Below are positions 1 to 9,722 of a DNA stretch of 64,000 nt, piece after piece. The stretch is from assembly GCA_963930655.1 (NCBI GenBank), contig OZ005619.1, positions 18,437,752-18,501,751 on the forward strand. The letters run 5' to 3'. Numbering within the stretch: the stretch's first letter is position 1; each line of letters begins with the position of its first letter. Source of the stretch: Myrica gale (taxonomy: Eukaryota; Streptophyta; Magnoliopsida; Fagales; Myricaceae). Under the pieces are notes generated by a model. The model saw nothing but the letters and a program-made list of their open reading frames with translations, was not told the origin of the DNA and did no database searches. The position numbers and the translations under genes are program-made.

Positions 1-2
1 TT

Positions 3-1661
3 GGTCAATTATTTCGTTCGAAGCTTGATGGGTCAATTACATCAAGGCGATTTGTGTGCTGTAAGGAAGGGTTTCAGCACCCTTCAAGAATAGGTTGTGG
101 GACATATATGCGGATTAAGAGACAAGAATCTGGAAAGTGGGTAGTGGACCGTCTTAAAAAGGATCACAATCACGAACTTGGTTCTCAAGTGGAATCTGAG
201 AAGAAAAGCTCTAATGCTGCAAATAAATTCAAAGAGGAGGTGAGTGGTGGGCTGGAAACTAAAAGTTCGATTACCATGGGCGATGGAAACCTTGTCAAAA
301 GATGTCGGGAAAACCACATCAGAAGTGATTGGTACAGTATGCTTTTTGAGTATTTTCAAAGCCGCCAATCAGAAGATACAGGATTCTTTTATGCAGTTGA
401 AGTTAATGATGGTAATTGCATGAATGTTTTCTGGGCGGATGGCAGGTCTAGATATTCATGCAGTCAGTTTGGTGATGCTGTTGTTCTAGATACTTCATAC
501 AAGAACAGTGTATATATGGTTCCTTTTGCTAGTTTTGTTGGAGTTAACCACCACAAGCAACCAGTGCTGCTTGCGTGTGCTCTGATTGCTGATGAATCTA
601 AGGAGTCTTACACTTGGTTATTTAAAACATGGCTCAGAGCAATGTCAGGGAGGCATCCACTGTCGACAATAGCTGATCAAGATAAAGCCATCCAACAAGC
701 AATAACAGAAATCTTTCCAGGGACCCATCATCGTTTTTCATTGTGGCAAATTAAGGCAAAAGAAAGGGAGTTTCTCAGGTTAATGGACAATGGTTTTAGA
801 TGTGAATACGAAAATTGCATTCTCCTAAGTCAGACGGCAGATGAATTTGATACAGCATGGAATGGCCTTCTCAACAGATATGGCTTGAAGGAGAATATTT
901 GGCTGACAGAAATGTATGAAAACCGTGTCAGTTGGGTGCCAGTGTACTTACAGGGCACCTTTTTTGCTGGCATGCCCATGAACGAAAGCATTGACTCGTT
1001 CTTTGGCACACTTGTGGATGCCCAAACACCAGTCTTAGAGTTTGTTTCAAGATATGAGAGTGGTCTTGAGCGACGTCGTGAGGAAGAAAGAAAGGAGGAC
1101 TTCAACTCTTTTAATTTGCAGGGTTTTTTGCAGACAAAAGAACCAGTAGAAGAACAATGTAGAAGGTTGTACACACTTGCTGCGTTCAAGATATTTCAAA
1201 AGGAGCTTCTGCAGAGCTATAGTTTTCTTGGATTTAAGCTATATGAAGAAGGGGCTACCAGTAGATATTTGGTGCGCAAATGCGGTAATGACGACTATGA
1301 GAAAAATATAGTCACCTAAGTCACGTGTGGTGCATCCGGTCTCAACGTAAGTTGTAGCTGTCAAATGTTTGAATTCGAAGGTGTGCTGTGCAGACATGTT
1401 TTGAGAGTTTTCCAAATATTGGGCATAAAAGAAATTCCATCTCACTACATCTTACACCGATGGACGAGAAATGCCGAGTATGGTATTGTTCGTGATATTG
1501 AATCAGGGGGTAGCTCTCAAAAACTTAAAGCTTTGATGCTATGGAGTTTGAGAGAAACAGCATGTAAATATATAGAGGCTGGTGCAGCATCTCTTGAAAA
1601 GTACAAGCTTGCATATGAGATTATGCGAGAGGGTGGAAGAAAGCTTTGTCGGCAAAAGTAA
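3..1661 (+). pseudogene. FAR1-RELATED SEQUENCE (FRS6/FRS8-like) gene, 5' partial, interrupted by one in-frame stop
   Basis: FRS proteins are transcription regulators derived from MULE transposases. The frame is open from base 3, so the N-terminus lies outside the window. In order it shows the end of the FAR1 zinc-finger domain (CC...C followed by DHNHEL, about bases 50-180), a MULE transposase core (about 430-800, including VVLDTSYKNS and ADQDKAIQQAI), and after 1320 a SWIM zinc finger (CSC...CRH, about 1353-1397) and the conserved FRS tail (HRWTRNAEYG, YKLAYEIMREGG), ending at TAA 1659-1661. A single TAA at 1317-1319 interrupts this otherwise intact frame. It lies in a 9-bp block, gtcacctaa (1311-1319), followed by the similar gtcacgtgt (1320-1328); removing the block gives a continuous family-like sequence. 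As it stands translation would stop before the SWIM finger, so I call it a recent pseudogene. A truncated functional product or an assembly error cannot be excluded. Confidence 0.8.
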
Positions 1662-2978
1662 ACAACTGATCAAGAAATGGCTGATCATCTCTCCAGCAAT
1701 AAATTTTGCAGTTTGATTGATATTTTTTTTCTTTTTTTTTTTCTGGTGGAACATAGTTTTGTAACATAGGCGATCGACCTACCACGGAAAAAAAATATTT
1801 CTTCCCATTTAGTAGCCTGTACTATCACTGTTATTATCCAATATAATCCTTTGTGGGGTCGAAAACTTTGTCGAGAATTGAAATGATCAGTGATGGATAC
1901 CTGAAAGTCGATTCACAGAAAAGGCTGCAGGCTGCAGCACTTCTCTCAACTAGATCAGTGCATGTCAAAACACAGCGGCTGAAGTTTGAGGTAACAAGTA
2001 TATATATACAGTAACTAGGAGAAATTCAATCTGTCAAGCCCATCAGATTGGACCTATCTAACGGGCTGTTAGACTCCGGGTCTGTGCAAACTACACAAAT
2101 TAAGTTAATCTGGTTTTAAAGGTGACTAAAAATTGTTTGTACCTCGTAGAGAGCAAATAACTAAAGCTCAGTCTTGATCGCCAACCTTTTGAAGTTGTAA
2201 GAAGTTGATTTACGTTAATATTTTCTTATTCTCCATATATGGATTAATGAGATAATACTGTAGGAACAGCTTTCTTCCTGTTCGAACCCGTCCCCACCTG
2301 TTTTGTTTGACCACTTGTGACCCCCAACTTGTTTGTTGCAGAGCGATTCGATCATTCAGCAAAAAGGTTGTTGACTGCCTTGGACCTCTCCAACATCTTA
2401 GGGCCTCAAGGCCCAGGAATGCTATCCTGGGGTTTTCCCAAGGTCACCACTTCTGGCCCAAGAAGGCATCTCAACTCCGCTCAGCCTCGCTGCCCAATTT
2501 GTTTTTACCTGTTTCACTGTCAGCAAAAAGGTTGTCTTCATTTCATTTCGAAATAAAAAACTATACTGTTTTCTTTATTTATTTTATTCTATAATATGAT
2601 CTTATTTGTCCTTAAGAAATTAAAATCAATAATTATAAATTACTCTATAAGTCGGCCCAAGACATGAATCCTGTCTCCGCCACTGCGCCAAACCTCTCTC
2701 TATATATACTTTTTTTCTGTCTTAAGGATATTCTAATAGTAGTTATGTAGAGGAGCCTTTAATCTCAATTAGCAGGATTATCTGCATGAACCCAATATTA
2801 ATTAAGATATATGATCACGAGCAACTGAGTCAACATAAGCATGCTCGCATATATGGGGGGAAAGCACGATTGCATCAGCCATGATTTTACTTTCTTTAAC
2901 CAATTAATGCTGTGCAATTAATTCTGCCAAATATATTGGAAGCAGAAGAAAAATTAAGTGAAGAACTATTGGAAGCAG
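1662..2978. other. Intergenic spacer
   Basis: No supported gene. The sequence is AT-rich, with a poly-pyrimidine stretch near 1725-1742. A GC-richer segment at about 2290-2540 carries a 16-bp direct repeat, listed separately. Short open frames here show no recognisable domain. Confidence 0.6.
2356..2535. repeat. 148-bp segment flanked by a perfect 16-bp direct repeat
   Basis: tcagcaaaaaggttgt occurs at 2356-2371 and again at 2520-2535. The enclosed 148 bp is more GC-rich than its surroundings and contains the palindrome gggcctcaaggccc (2401-2414). The arrangement resembles a target-site duplication around a small insertion. There is no clear poly(A) tail, so the class is unknown. Confidence 0.5.
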
Positions 2979-3266
2979 ATGAAATTCAAGATGAGTAGGC
3001 CTCGCAAAGCACCAAAGCTTGTGAAACTTATGTTGGTGCTCATAGTTATTTGCATCGTGTCATCGTTAGTAGAAGCCAGAGGTGCAGGAGCCATCGGACG
3101 CGGAGGTGGATGGCTTGCAATTGGCGGCGGTGCACGGCGCAAATTTGGGGGATCCAGAAGAAGAGGGGGATGCAAGTCAGCTGCCATGCCTGCTGCATTG
3201 CCTAGTCCGATCATGTCCTCCATGTGTGCTTTATTCTGCGTTGCGTTATTGTCGTTGGTTCATTAG
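2979..3266 (+). CDS. Small secreted Gly/Arg-rich peptide precursor, possibly GPI-anchored (95 aa)
   Basis: I do not recognise a family. The first ATG in frame is 2979, with another at 2991; the stop is TAG 3264-3266. The protein has a basic N-terminus and a hydrophobic stretch at about residues 14-30 (LVKLMLVLIVICIVSSLVEA) that looks like a signal peptide with a cleavage site near VEA-RG. A Gly/Arg-rich middle follows (GRGGG, GGGARRKFGGSRRRGGC). Small residues (SAAMPAALPSP) precede a second hydrophobic tail (MCALFCVALLSLVH) at the extreme C-terminus. Signal peptide plus C-terminal hydrophobic tail is the layout of small GPI-anchored cell-surface proteins. There is no intron. Both ends being plausible topogenic signals argues for a real gene, but no homology supports it. 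Confidence 0.5.
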   Translation: MKFKMSRPRKAPKLVKLMLVLIVICIVSSLVEARGAGAIGRGGGWLAIGGGARRKFGGSRRRGGCKSAAMPAALPSPIMSSMCALFCVALLSLVH

Positions 3267-3735
3267 AAAGAAGATCGGAAGATTTTAAGCAGATTATTGA
3301 TCTAATTGCTATTTGATTCCCACTAATATATGCATTGAGCTTTCAATAAACTTTTCTGAACTTGGATTAGTGTTTTAGTAGGTATTATTTGCCCTTTATT
3401 ATTTTTTTCTTTTTTTAGCGATCTGTAATTCTATTTATCTTGAAGAGAAAGACGAACGAATGGGTTGTTTATATTTGCGGTCAGAAACCAACGATCTGCA
3501 GAAGAAATGAGAAAATATTTGCAAGAAAAGAGCGAACTCCTTGAAAATGAATTTATATTGTTTGGTTGTAATCTGAAAATTCAAAAAATATTTTCTAATT
3601 GTTTCAATTTATCTTTGTCAATAGCCCATGTTTGCAAAATGAGAGAGCAATTCATAGAAAGATATATATTTTTTTTCAATTTAACTTAATGATAGACTTA
3701 TGTTAGGAGAATAGAGAAAAACAAAAAATAGTAGT
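3267..3735. other. Intergenic spacer
   Basis: AT-rich sequence with no recognisable gene. It ends at the target-site duplication of the retroposon that follows. Confidence 0.6.
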
Positions 3736-4578
3736 AAATAGTCTAACTCGCCTGTGGTGATTTGCTCGTTAAAAAACGTGTCTTCCTTCTCTCTAGATCC
3801 CCTCTATTTTACTTGCTCCCACCCCTCTTTGGTCTCCATGAGCTCCTCCTCCTGTTGCTCCTCTCTCCCTCGTTCTCTTCCCCTCCCCTTCTCCTTTTAA
3901 CCATTTGTCTTCTTCTCTTCTCCATCGTGTTTGTTTGCAGTTTTCTTTTGGCCTCTCCCTTAGTTAGATCTACACGGTTTGAAGCTATTTTGGAGGCCAC
4001 GCATAGCATAGCTGTGCTCAACAGTTCTCCGCGTGGATCTCACGTGCCCGACTATATTTTGCACTGTTGCTTTTGGTGGTTGCTCGGTCAAGGGATTTCT
4101 TGTCTTGTGTATTATTTTCTTTCTGCTGTTTCTAATAATTTCATTTCCCTAGACTTTTGTGGAAAGGATTTTGCAGTAACCATATTTTTGAGTCGTCTTC
4201 CGGCGAATATGGCAATGTTGGTACTCCTCTGCTTGCCCGGATCTCTTCTATGTTTGGTTGCTTTTTCCTTCTCTTTGGTTGTGCTGGTATGTATGTGCTT
4301 CTGAGGATGTGGGAGCGCTCTCCTCTGCCATTCGACTTCTTTGTTTGTGGCGGAGCTTACTTTGGGTCTTTGGACACGCTTTAAACTTATGAGCCTTTTG
4401 GTCCTACTGTATGCGTCCTTTATAGCCAATTGGGCCCTTAATATTACTGTTATGGACTTACAGTCCTTGTGCTTTTGTAACCAGTCTTGGAGGCCTCTCT
4501 ATATTCAACATGTCTGTACTTTTTCAGGTGAAATGAAGTTTCACGTTTACGTAGAAAAAAAAATAGTCTAACTCGCCT
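3736..4578 (+). mobile_element. Short poly(A) retroposon 1 (non-autonomous LINE-like) with 18-bp target-site duplication
   Basis: aaatagtctaactcgcct is present at 3736-3753 and 4561-4578. The body between them (about 807 bp) starts with a strongly pyrimidine-rich head (3780-3950), contains an acceptor-like tract ending tttgcag near 3940, and ends in a run of A immediately before the second duplication copy. This is the signature of target-primed reverse transcription. Open frames inside (for example 3762-4304) are Leu/Ser-rich translations of the pyrimidine tract and show no reverse-transcriptase motif. It is oriented + because the A tail is on the + strand. Confidence 0.8.
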
Positions 4579-4740
4579 CATTTTTTCTTTGAATACTTAT
4601 GTTTTTTCTTTAGACTCCTGCTTTCATGCCCTTACCAAACACATTTCTTTTGAAAATATTCTGCATAAAAATATTTTCAGCCGAAATAGGTTGGTCTCAA
4701 TTTACGCACCCAGTATTTATGAAACCAGAAATGAGTAATC

Positions 4741-5632
4741 AAGAAGCGAATCTATGGAAAATCAAGAACACGAATACATATCTTCTTCTCTCCCACCGAA
4801 AAAACCCCTATGTTCTCCCCAAACCCCCTGCATCCCTACGGAGGAGGGGGAGCTTCGGCTCCCTCATCCCCCCTCCTCCTTTTTTCCCTTTCTTTTTCCC
4901 CTCCTCCATCTTCTCTCTCCCTTTCCCTTCTCTGGTTCGATTGGTTTGCGGTTGGTTTTGGTGTTTTTTTTTCTTTGCAGGTGGCTTCTCCTTGGAGTTC
5001 GGCAGTTTCCGCCCCCTCCTCGTGGACATGCGTCGTCTGGTGGTATTCAGCCAGTGTCGCGCTTCACACCCGTGGTCGGCCGACGTTCCCAAGCGACTTC
5101 TCTTGGCGCGCGTCCGGCCTCCGCCCCGTTCTCCTCTTCGCCAGATAGGACTCGGCGGCTCATGTCCTCCATTTTCCGCTGTTCTGTCCTCCTCCAGCCT
5201 CGGCCCATCACCGGCCGCTGCCAGTCTGACCAGAAATAAACCCGTTTGGGTCTGCCCCTATGTTTCGGGCTAGTTTTATGTTACGCTTTTGCCCGTTTGG
5301 GCCCGCCCCTATGTTTAGTTTTAATTATGTGTTTTATGCTAGCCGCTCTGTTATCGGCTTGTGTTGGTTGTTCTGTTGTTTTATTTCCTGTTCCTAGGCA
5401 TAATAGCTTGTATTTGCTGCCTTCTGTGGTGTTTCTGCATTAAGTGGCTTATCCGTCCCTCGCGGAACTTTGTAGGGCTTTTTGGTCAGCTTCCGCTTGT
5501 TCGTTGGCCCGCCAGCTCTTCGGAGTGTCTGGTATGCTTTTTAGAGCCTCCCGAGGTGTTAAAACCTCCTTAATCCTATCTCAATACATATGCTATTTAT
5601 GCCCAAAACAGAAGAAGAAGCAAATCTATGGA
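4741..5632 (+). mobile_element. Short poly(A) retroposon 2, same general type, with 19-bp target-site duplication
   Basis: aagaagcgaatctatggaa (4741-4759) and aagaagcaaatctatggaa (5614-5632) differ at one base and flank an 854-bp body. The head is pyrimidine-rich (4800-4960) and leads to a gttttttttctttgcag tract near 4964-4980. The centre is GC-rich (5000-5240) and contains a repeated gcccgtttggg(t/c)c(t/c)gcccctatgtt motif at about 5240 and 5289. The 3' end (5565-5610) reads ttaatcc...tcaatacatatg and runs into an A-rich tail, like plant L1-type LINE ends. No reverse transcriptase is encoded. Confidence 0.75.
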
Positions 5633-5976
5633 AGCCTTGTAAAGTAGTCAGCAGAAAAAAAAAATTATATATATATATATAAGTCGCACTTAGGCACCAA
5701 ATACATACGAAATCACAGATAGGAGTCAGGAACAGATACAGAAATGACATCCACATTCTATAAAGCCTTTCAGTTAGGCGCTGAATACATATAAAGTTGA
5801 AAACCCCATGCTTATAGATAAATCCTGGAGATTCACTGCCAGGGTGCCCTGGCCTGCCCATGCAGAAAGATCAGGAATAGATACCGGAAAGACAATATCT
5901 GGAAGTAAGACAGAGACTGAGACGACAGAGAAAGTGCCTGCAAGGCTGCAAATAAGGATCTATAACATGACAAGAG
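5633..5976. other. Spacer downstream of the F-box gene
   Basis: No gene recognised. A short (at)n run lies at about 5666-5681. The rest is unique-looking sequence up to the tandem duplication. Confidence 0.5.
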
Positions 5977-6692
5977 AAGGGATATGAAATCTGTCAATTA
6001 TTCGTTTGGATAAAAGATTGCAGAAATAAATTAACCTGGTAAATAGATCACACTAAAGTGATGGTATACTGCAAAACCAAGGAATTAGAGAGTTCATCCT
6101 TCCTCTTGCTCCATGTTCTATTAAAATTGCAGTTGAAGTGCTAATGTTCATTATCTTCCATAGCGTTGACACAAGTCTTGACCTCGAAAATATCGTCACC
6201 AAAAAGCTCCCAGCCATGAGTTGGAAGGTATTGAAACCTATCTTCTTTGGAACTGTACAAAACCAACAGGTTCTTCGTAGCCATTAAGAATTTGCCATCT
6301 CTTGAGAAGCTCAGGAGTCGCCTGAAGGGATATGAAATCTGTCAATTATTCGTTTGCATAAAAGATTGCAGAAATAAATTAACCTGGTAAATAGATCACA
6401 CTAAAGTGATGGTATACTGCAAAACCAAGGAATTAGAGAGTTCATCCTTCCTCTTGCTCCATGTTCTATTAAAATTGCAGTTGAAGTGCTAATGTTCATT
6501 ATCTTCCATAGCGTTGGGTGAGATTAAACTATCTACACAAGTCTTGACCTCGAAAATATCGTCACCAAAAAGCTCCCAGCCATGAGTTGGAAGGTATTGA
6601 AACCTATCTTCTTTGGAACTGTACAAAACCAACAGGTTCTTCGTAGCCATTAAGAATTTGCCATCTCTTGAGAAGCTCAGGAGTCGCCTGAA
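5977..6692. repeat. Tandem duplication of the F-box gene 3' end (about 350-bp unit)
   Basis: Copy 1 (5977-6324) and copy 2 (6325-6692) are almost identical, with for example one g/c difference at the ninth base after caattattc. Copy 2 carries the last coding part, stop codon and 3' flank of the intact F-box gene. Copy 1 repeats the same coding end but lacks 18 bp (ggtgagattaaactatct in copy 2), an in-frame six-codon difference. Near identity suggests a recent unequal duplication. Confidence 0.9.
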
Positions 6693-7730
6693 CTTTTGAC
6701 CTTCATCCAGTTCTTGCGGATATGGGATTGTTAGCAATTTCTTCCAAGACCCTCTCATTCCATATCCCTCCATTATCGACAGAGCTGTGTGACAAATATA
6801 GTGACATGCTAGACAAAGCGATCCTTGTACAACCACGAACTCTAGATAGAAATCAGAGTCTAATAAGCCATGGTCCAATAGGCTGAAACTTTCGTCGACG
6901 TAGTTAGGTTGTGGCACCTCTTGGTATGTCTCCGTTGATAGATCAAGAGCCACGAGATCCCAACGAGTTGGTACTTCAATCTCACTCACAACCACCCAAT
7001 ACAGAGCACCATTGACAAATACGCTCCAAGCACAAAGAGGCCACCTGCAGGGGAAGTTCTGAATTTCCCTCCGAGAACCAGTCCGTAAGGAATACACGTC
7101 TGCTTTACATATTCTGGGATCACCGATATTACTTTGAGAGAGAATCACCACTTTATAATCATCAGTGGATTCATCATAACCGAACCCCAAAGAACAGATA
7201 TAGGGAATTACGGGCGGCAATGGTTTGGACTCGCCGGTAGATGGGTTCCAGATATATATTACACTTTCATTCATTATTCGTAAACAGACCAAACCGTTAC
7301 AAGAACCCTCAATTTTGCATTTGGGATTGCTGAACGGAAGTGGAGCATCAAGAAGTTGCATTTTACGATCACAAATGTCGTTGAATATGGCGTAAAGAGA
7401 GTACGAATTGATATCACCAGGGTCGGGAAGAGTAATGGGAGTGGAAACGTGAACGGGAACTTTTCTGACGAGGATCCTATGATGGGTGAAGTTGGGGTCT
7501 GCGTTTGACAAATAAAGGTGCTTTTTAACGAACTGGGGGTCGGAGATCAGTGAGCGCCAGGACTGGCACACGCACCTGAATCGTAAGAGAGACCTGGCGG
7601 GTAGTCTTGCGAGGATTTCGCCGATGAGTTCATCTGGCATGTTCCGGATGGGATTATCGGCTGGAGTAATCACTGGATCTTTGCTATCTTGGTCTTGCTG
7701 GACAGTCGAGGTGCGGCTCTTCCCTTCCAT
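6489..7730 (-). CDS. F-box protein with F-box-associated domain (413 aa)
   Basis: F-box proteins are the substrate-recruiting subunits of SCF ubiquitin ligases; the N-terminal F-box binds a SKP1-like protein. The single uninterrupted frame starts at ATG 7728-7730 and stops at 6489-6491. The F-box spans about residues 31-72 (MPDELIGEILARLPARSLLR, then FRCVCQSWRSLISDP). The rest matches the plant F-box-associated (FBA) type: SCNGLVCL, WNPSTGESK, LGFGYDESTDDYKVV, a Trp-rich centre and LFSFSRDGK-like strands. Such proteins are often annotated F-box/kelch. Length is normal for the family and there is no intron. The substrate cannot be inferred. Its 3' end is tandemly duplicated downstream, and a degraded relative lies at 9723-9895. 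Confidence 0.92.
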   Translation of the reverse strand: MEGKSRTSTVQQDQDSKDPVITPADNPIRNMPDELIGEILARLPARSLLRFRCVCQSWRSLISDPQFVKKHLYLSNADPNFTHHRILVRKVPVHVSTPITLPDPGDINSYSLYAIFNDICDRKMQLLDAPLPFSNPKCKIEGSCNGLVCLRIMNESVIYIWNPSTGESKPLPPVIPYICSLGFGYDESTDDYKVVILSQSNIGDPRICKADVYSLRTGSRREIQNFPCRWPLCAWSVFVNGALYWVVVSEIEVPTRWDLVALDLSTETYQEVPQPNYVDESFSLLDHGLLDSDFYLEFVVVQGSLCLACHYICHTALSIMEGYGMRGSWKKLLTIPYPQELDEGQKFRRLLSFSRDGKFLMATKNLLVLYSSKEDRFQYLPTHGWELFGDDIFEVKTCVDSLISPNAMEDNEH

Positions 7731-7901
7731 TGACCAGTACTTTCAATAGATATGCTTCTGTTGCCAATGGCAGTTACAAAGATCATAAGAGTAAAGAGAA
7801 GCCAAGCACGATGAGCATGAAACTTTTGCACTAAAGCACTAAAGCTGAGAGATTGTGCAAGATGGCGCTCTCAACTATCTAGTCAGCTTTTTAAGCTTTA
7901 T

Positions 7902-8266
7902 GTTGGTAGCTCTTCGGTCATTGAATTGGCGGGGTGACCTTTCGCAAAGATGAACGAGTTTAAAGTATGTTTATTTAAAAAAAAAAAAAAGACACCCATA
8001 ACTTTTAACAGACTAAAACTAGCAAGTTGACATTTTGATCCTAAATTCTTATCTTTTGCACATTATACAATCTAATTATTAATATTACGTTGGTAGCTCT
8101 TCAATAAATGAATTGGCCGTGACCTTTTCGCAAAGAAGTGTGAGTTGTATGTGTGTTCTTTTGTTAAAGAATAAATATATTTTTCACAAATTAAACTACC
8201 AATTTTTGGCATTTGCATCCTAAATTACCAGCTTTTACATATTACACTTTGTAATTATCAATATTA
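7902..8266. repeat. Diverged tandem duplication, about 185-bp unit
   Basis: gttggtagctcttc begins unit 1 at about 7902 and unit 2 at about 8089. Both continue with a gaattggc...gacctttcgcaaaga block, a poly(A)/AT block, a catcctaaatt or gatcctaaatt block, and end in tatta (8087 and 8266). Divergence is considerable. The 3' half of each unit resembles one arm of the inverted-repeat element described next. Confidence 0.65.
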
Positions 8267-8269
8267 AAT

Positions 8270-9175
8270 ATTTTGCACTCCAAACTACTTATTTTGACAC
8301 ATTGCAACTTTCAACTACTAATACCCTTGACAATAATAACATGGCGTAATGGATTAACAATAATAGGCCTGAACAAAACCGAACCACAGACCGGACCGGA
8401 CCATAAAATCGAAACTAATTTGTGGTCTTAGTGATACAAATCTGGTCCAATCCGGACTGGATTTGAAAAATCGGTTATATCCGGTCCGGTCCAAGCCTTT
8501 TGAGAAACGGTCTGGACCAAACCAAACCGGATTTATTAATACCAATAATATTATTTTTTTATTTTTTTAATACAAACTTAAAACTTTTATCCTAAATGTC
8601 TCACCAATGCCCATCAAACAAGTGAAGCACCTTAACGTTTAAGCTACAAATTTCTTCTCTTTAGCGCGCAGGTTCAAATCCTTGCGTTCCATCATTTTTC
8701 GAAATAAAACTATTGATTATTTAAATAAAATCAACGGCATCAAAATCAACAAACATGCGGCTGGCCCAATGGTCTTCCCCTTTTAATCCTCAAGTCTCGA
8801 GTCCAACTCCAACCAGTTGCAAAATCCTTTTTTTAAAACTGGGATATAACACTAAAACTATGCTTGTGTGAGCTATTTGTATTTTGACTTATGACTCTTA
8901 ATTTTTTGAGACATTTGCAACTAATTTTTTATCATAAGATGTGAGCTGAAAATGAAAAAAAAACAATTAATCTGGACCTAATTGGTCAGGTCCTTCAATT
9001 TAGACACAACCAAAAATCCGGTCGGACCGGATTTCAGTCCCAAATTCGGACTGGATTTCCGGTTGTGCAACCCTAGACAATAATATCCTCTCCATATGCA
9101 AAGTGTTTAAAATTGTTAATTAGAAAGTACAATGTGTCAAAGCGGGTAGTTTAGTTTATAGGTAAAAAGTGTACT
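8270..9175. repeat. Inverted-repeat (MITE-like) element split by a later hAT-type insertion
   Basis: The left arm (about 8270-8356) contains aaactac...tttgacacattgcaact. The right arm (about 9085-9175), read on the - strand, contains aaactacccgctttgacacattgtact followed by cactttgcat. The arms are diverged inverted repeats. The same sub-motifs recur at 27440-27850, so this is a dispersed family. The hAT-like element at 8365-9076 sits between the arms. Confidence 0.55.
8357..9084. mobile_element. Non-autonomous hAT-like element (712 bp) with 8-bp target-site duplication
   Basis: acaataat flanks the element at 8357-8364 and 9077-9084. The termini are aggcctgaacaaaaccg on the left and, read inward on the - strand, ctagggttgcacaaccgg on the right, giving imperfect terminal inverted repeats. 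Subterminal regions are full of ccggaccgg/ggtccggtcc motifs (8390-8530 and 8970-9060), typical of hAT subterminal transposase-binding repeats. No transposase is encoded. Two tRNA-like promoter motifs occur inside (about 8678-8690 and 8760-8815). Confidence 0.75.
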
Positions 9176-9722
9176 GCTCCCTTCTGTCTTTTTTTTTTTT
9201 GTTCAATCCAGATTATTTTCGTTTGTCACGTAGCAGAGGTAAGACAGAACAGACACTGTAGTGGGTCTTGGACAGGTTGAGTGGTTGTCGCCATGGAACA
9301 TGAAGTTAAGGCGCCCTCTTTCATACAAGTTCTACCTCCTCCCTTGGTTTATTGTAATTTAATGGGGAGTAACTTCCATGGCTCTTGAGCTAGGAATCGA
9401 GGCATCTTTTTAAGGATAAAAAGAAATGGTCTTCTTTGCTGCAGAAAATTATTTAACATATACTAAAGTTGGCCTTTGTTATCAAGAAGCAGAGGTTCCA
9501 TTCGGCCAAAGTTTCACGGACCTTCGAATCTTGTACAGTACGAGCATGACGTGCCTCAATAAGATTCTGCGACCCCTTTTGTCCTGTCCAATGCTGTTCT
9601 TTTTCCATTTTACCCTGAGCAAACAAACTGCCATGTTGCCTGTACCCTGTCCCTGGTCGGTAAAAAGAGAGTTAAGAGTGTTGCACACCGGGGCTCTATT
9701 TTGGCCTTTTTGGAATGCAGCT
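9176..9722. other. Spacer
   Basis: No supported gene. A poly(T) run lies at 9189-9200. Open frames at 9426-9740 (+) and 9482-9736 (-) have no family resemblance. Confidence 0.5.

Noticed and set aside
3762..4304. 180-codon open frame rich in Leu/Ser
   Set aside because: It is the translation of a pyrimidine-rich retroposon head; hydrophobicity follows from C/T composition, and it lies within target-site duplications.
4626..5273. Overlapping long open frames in several phases on both strands
   Set aside because: GC/pyrimidine-rich retroposon sequence stays open in multiple frames; no domain and no start context.
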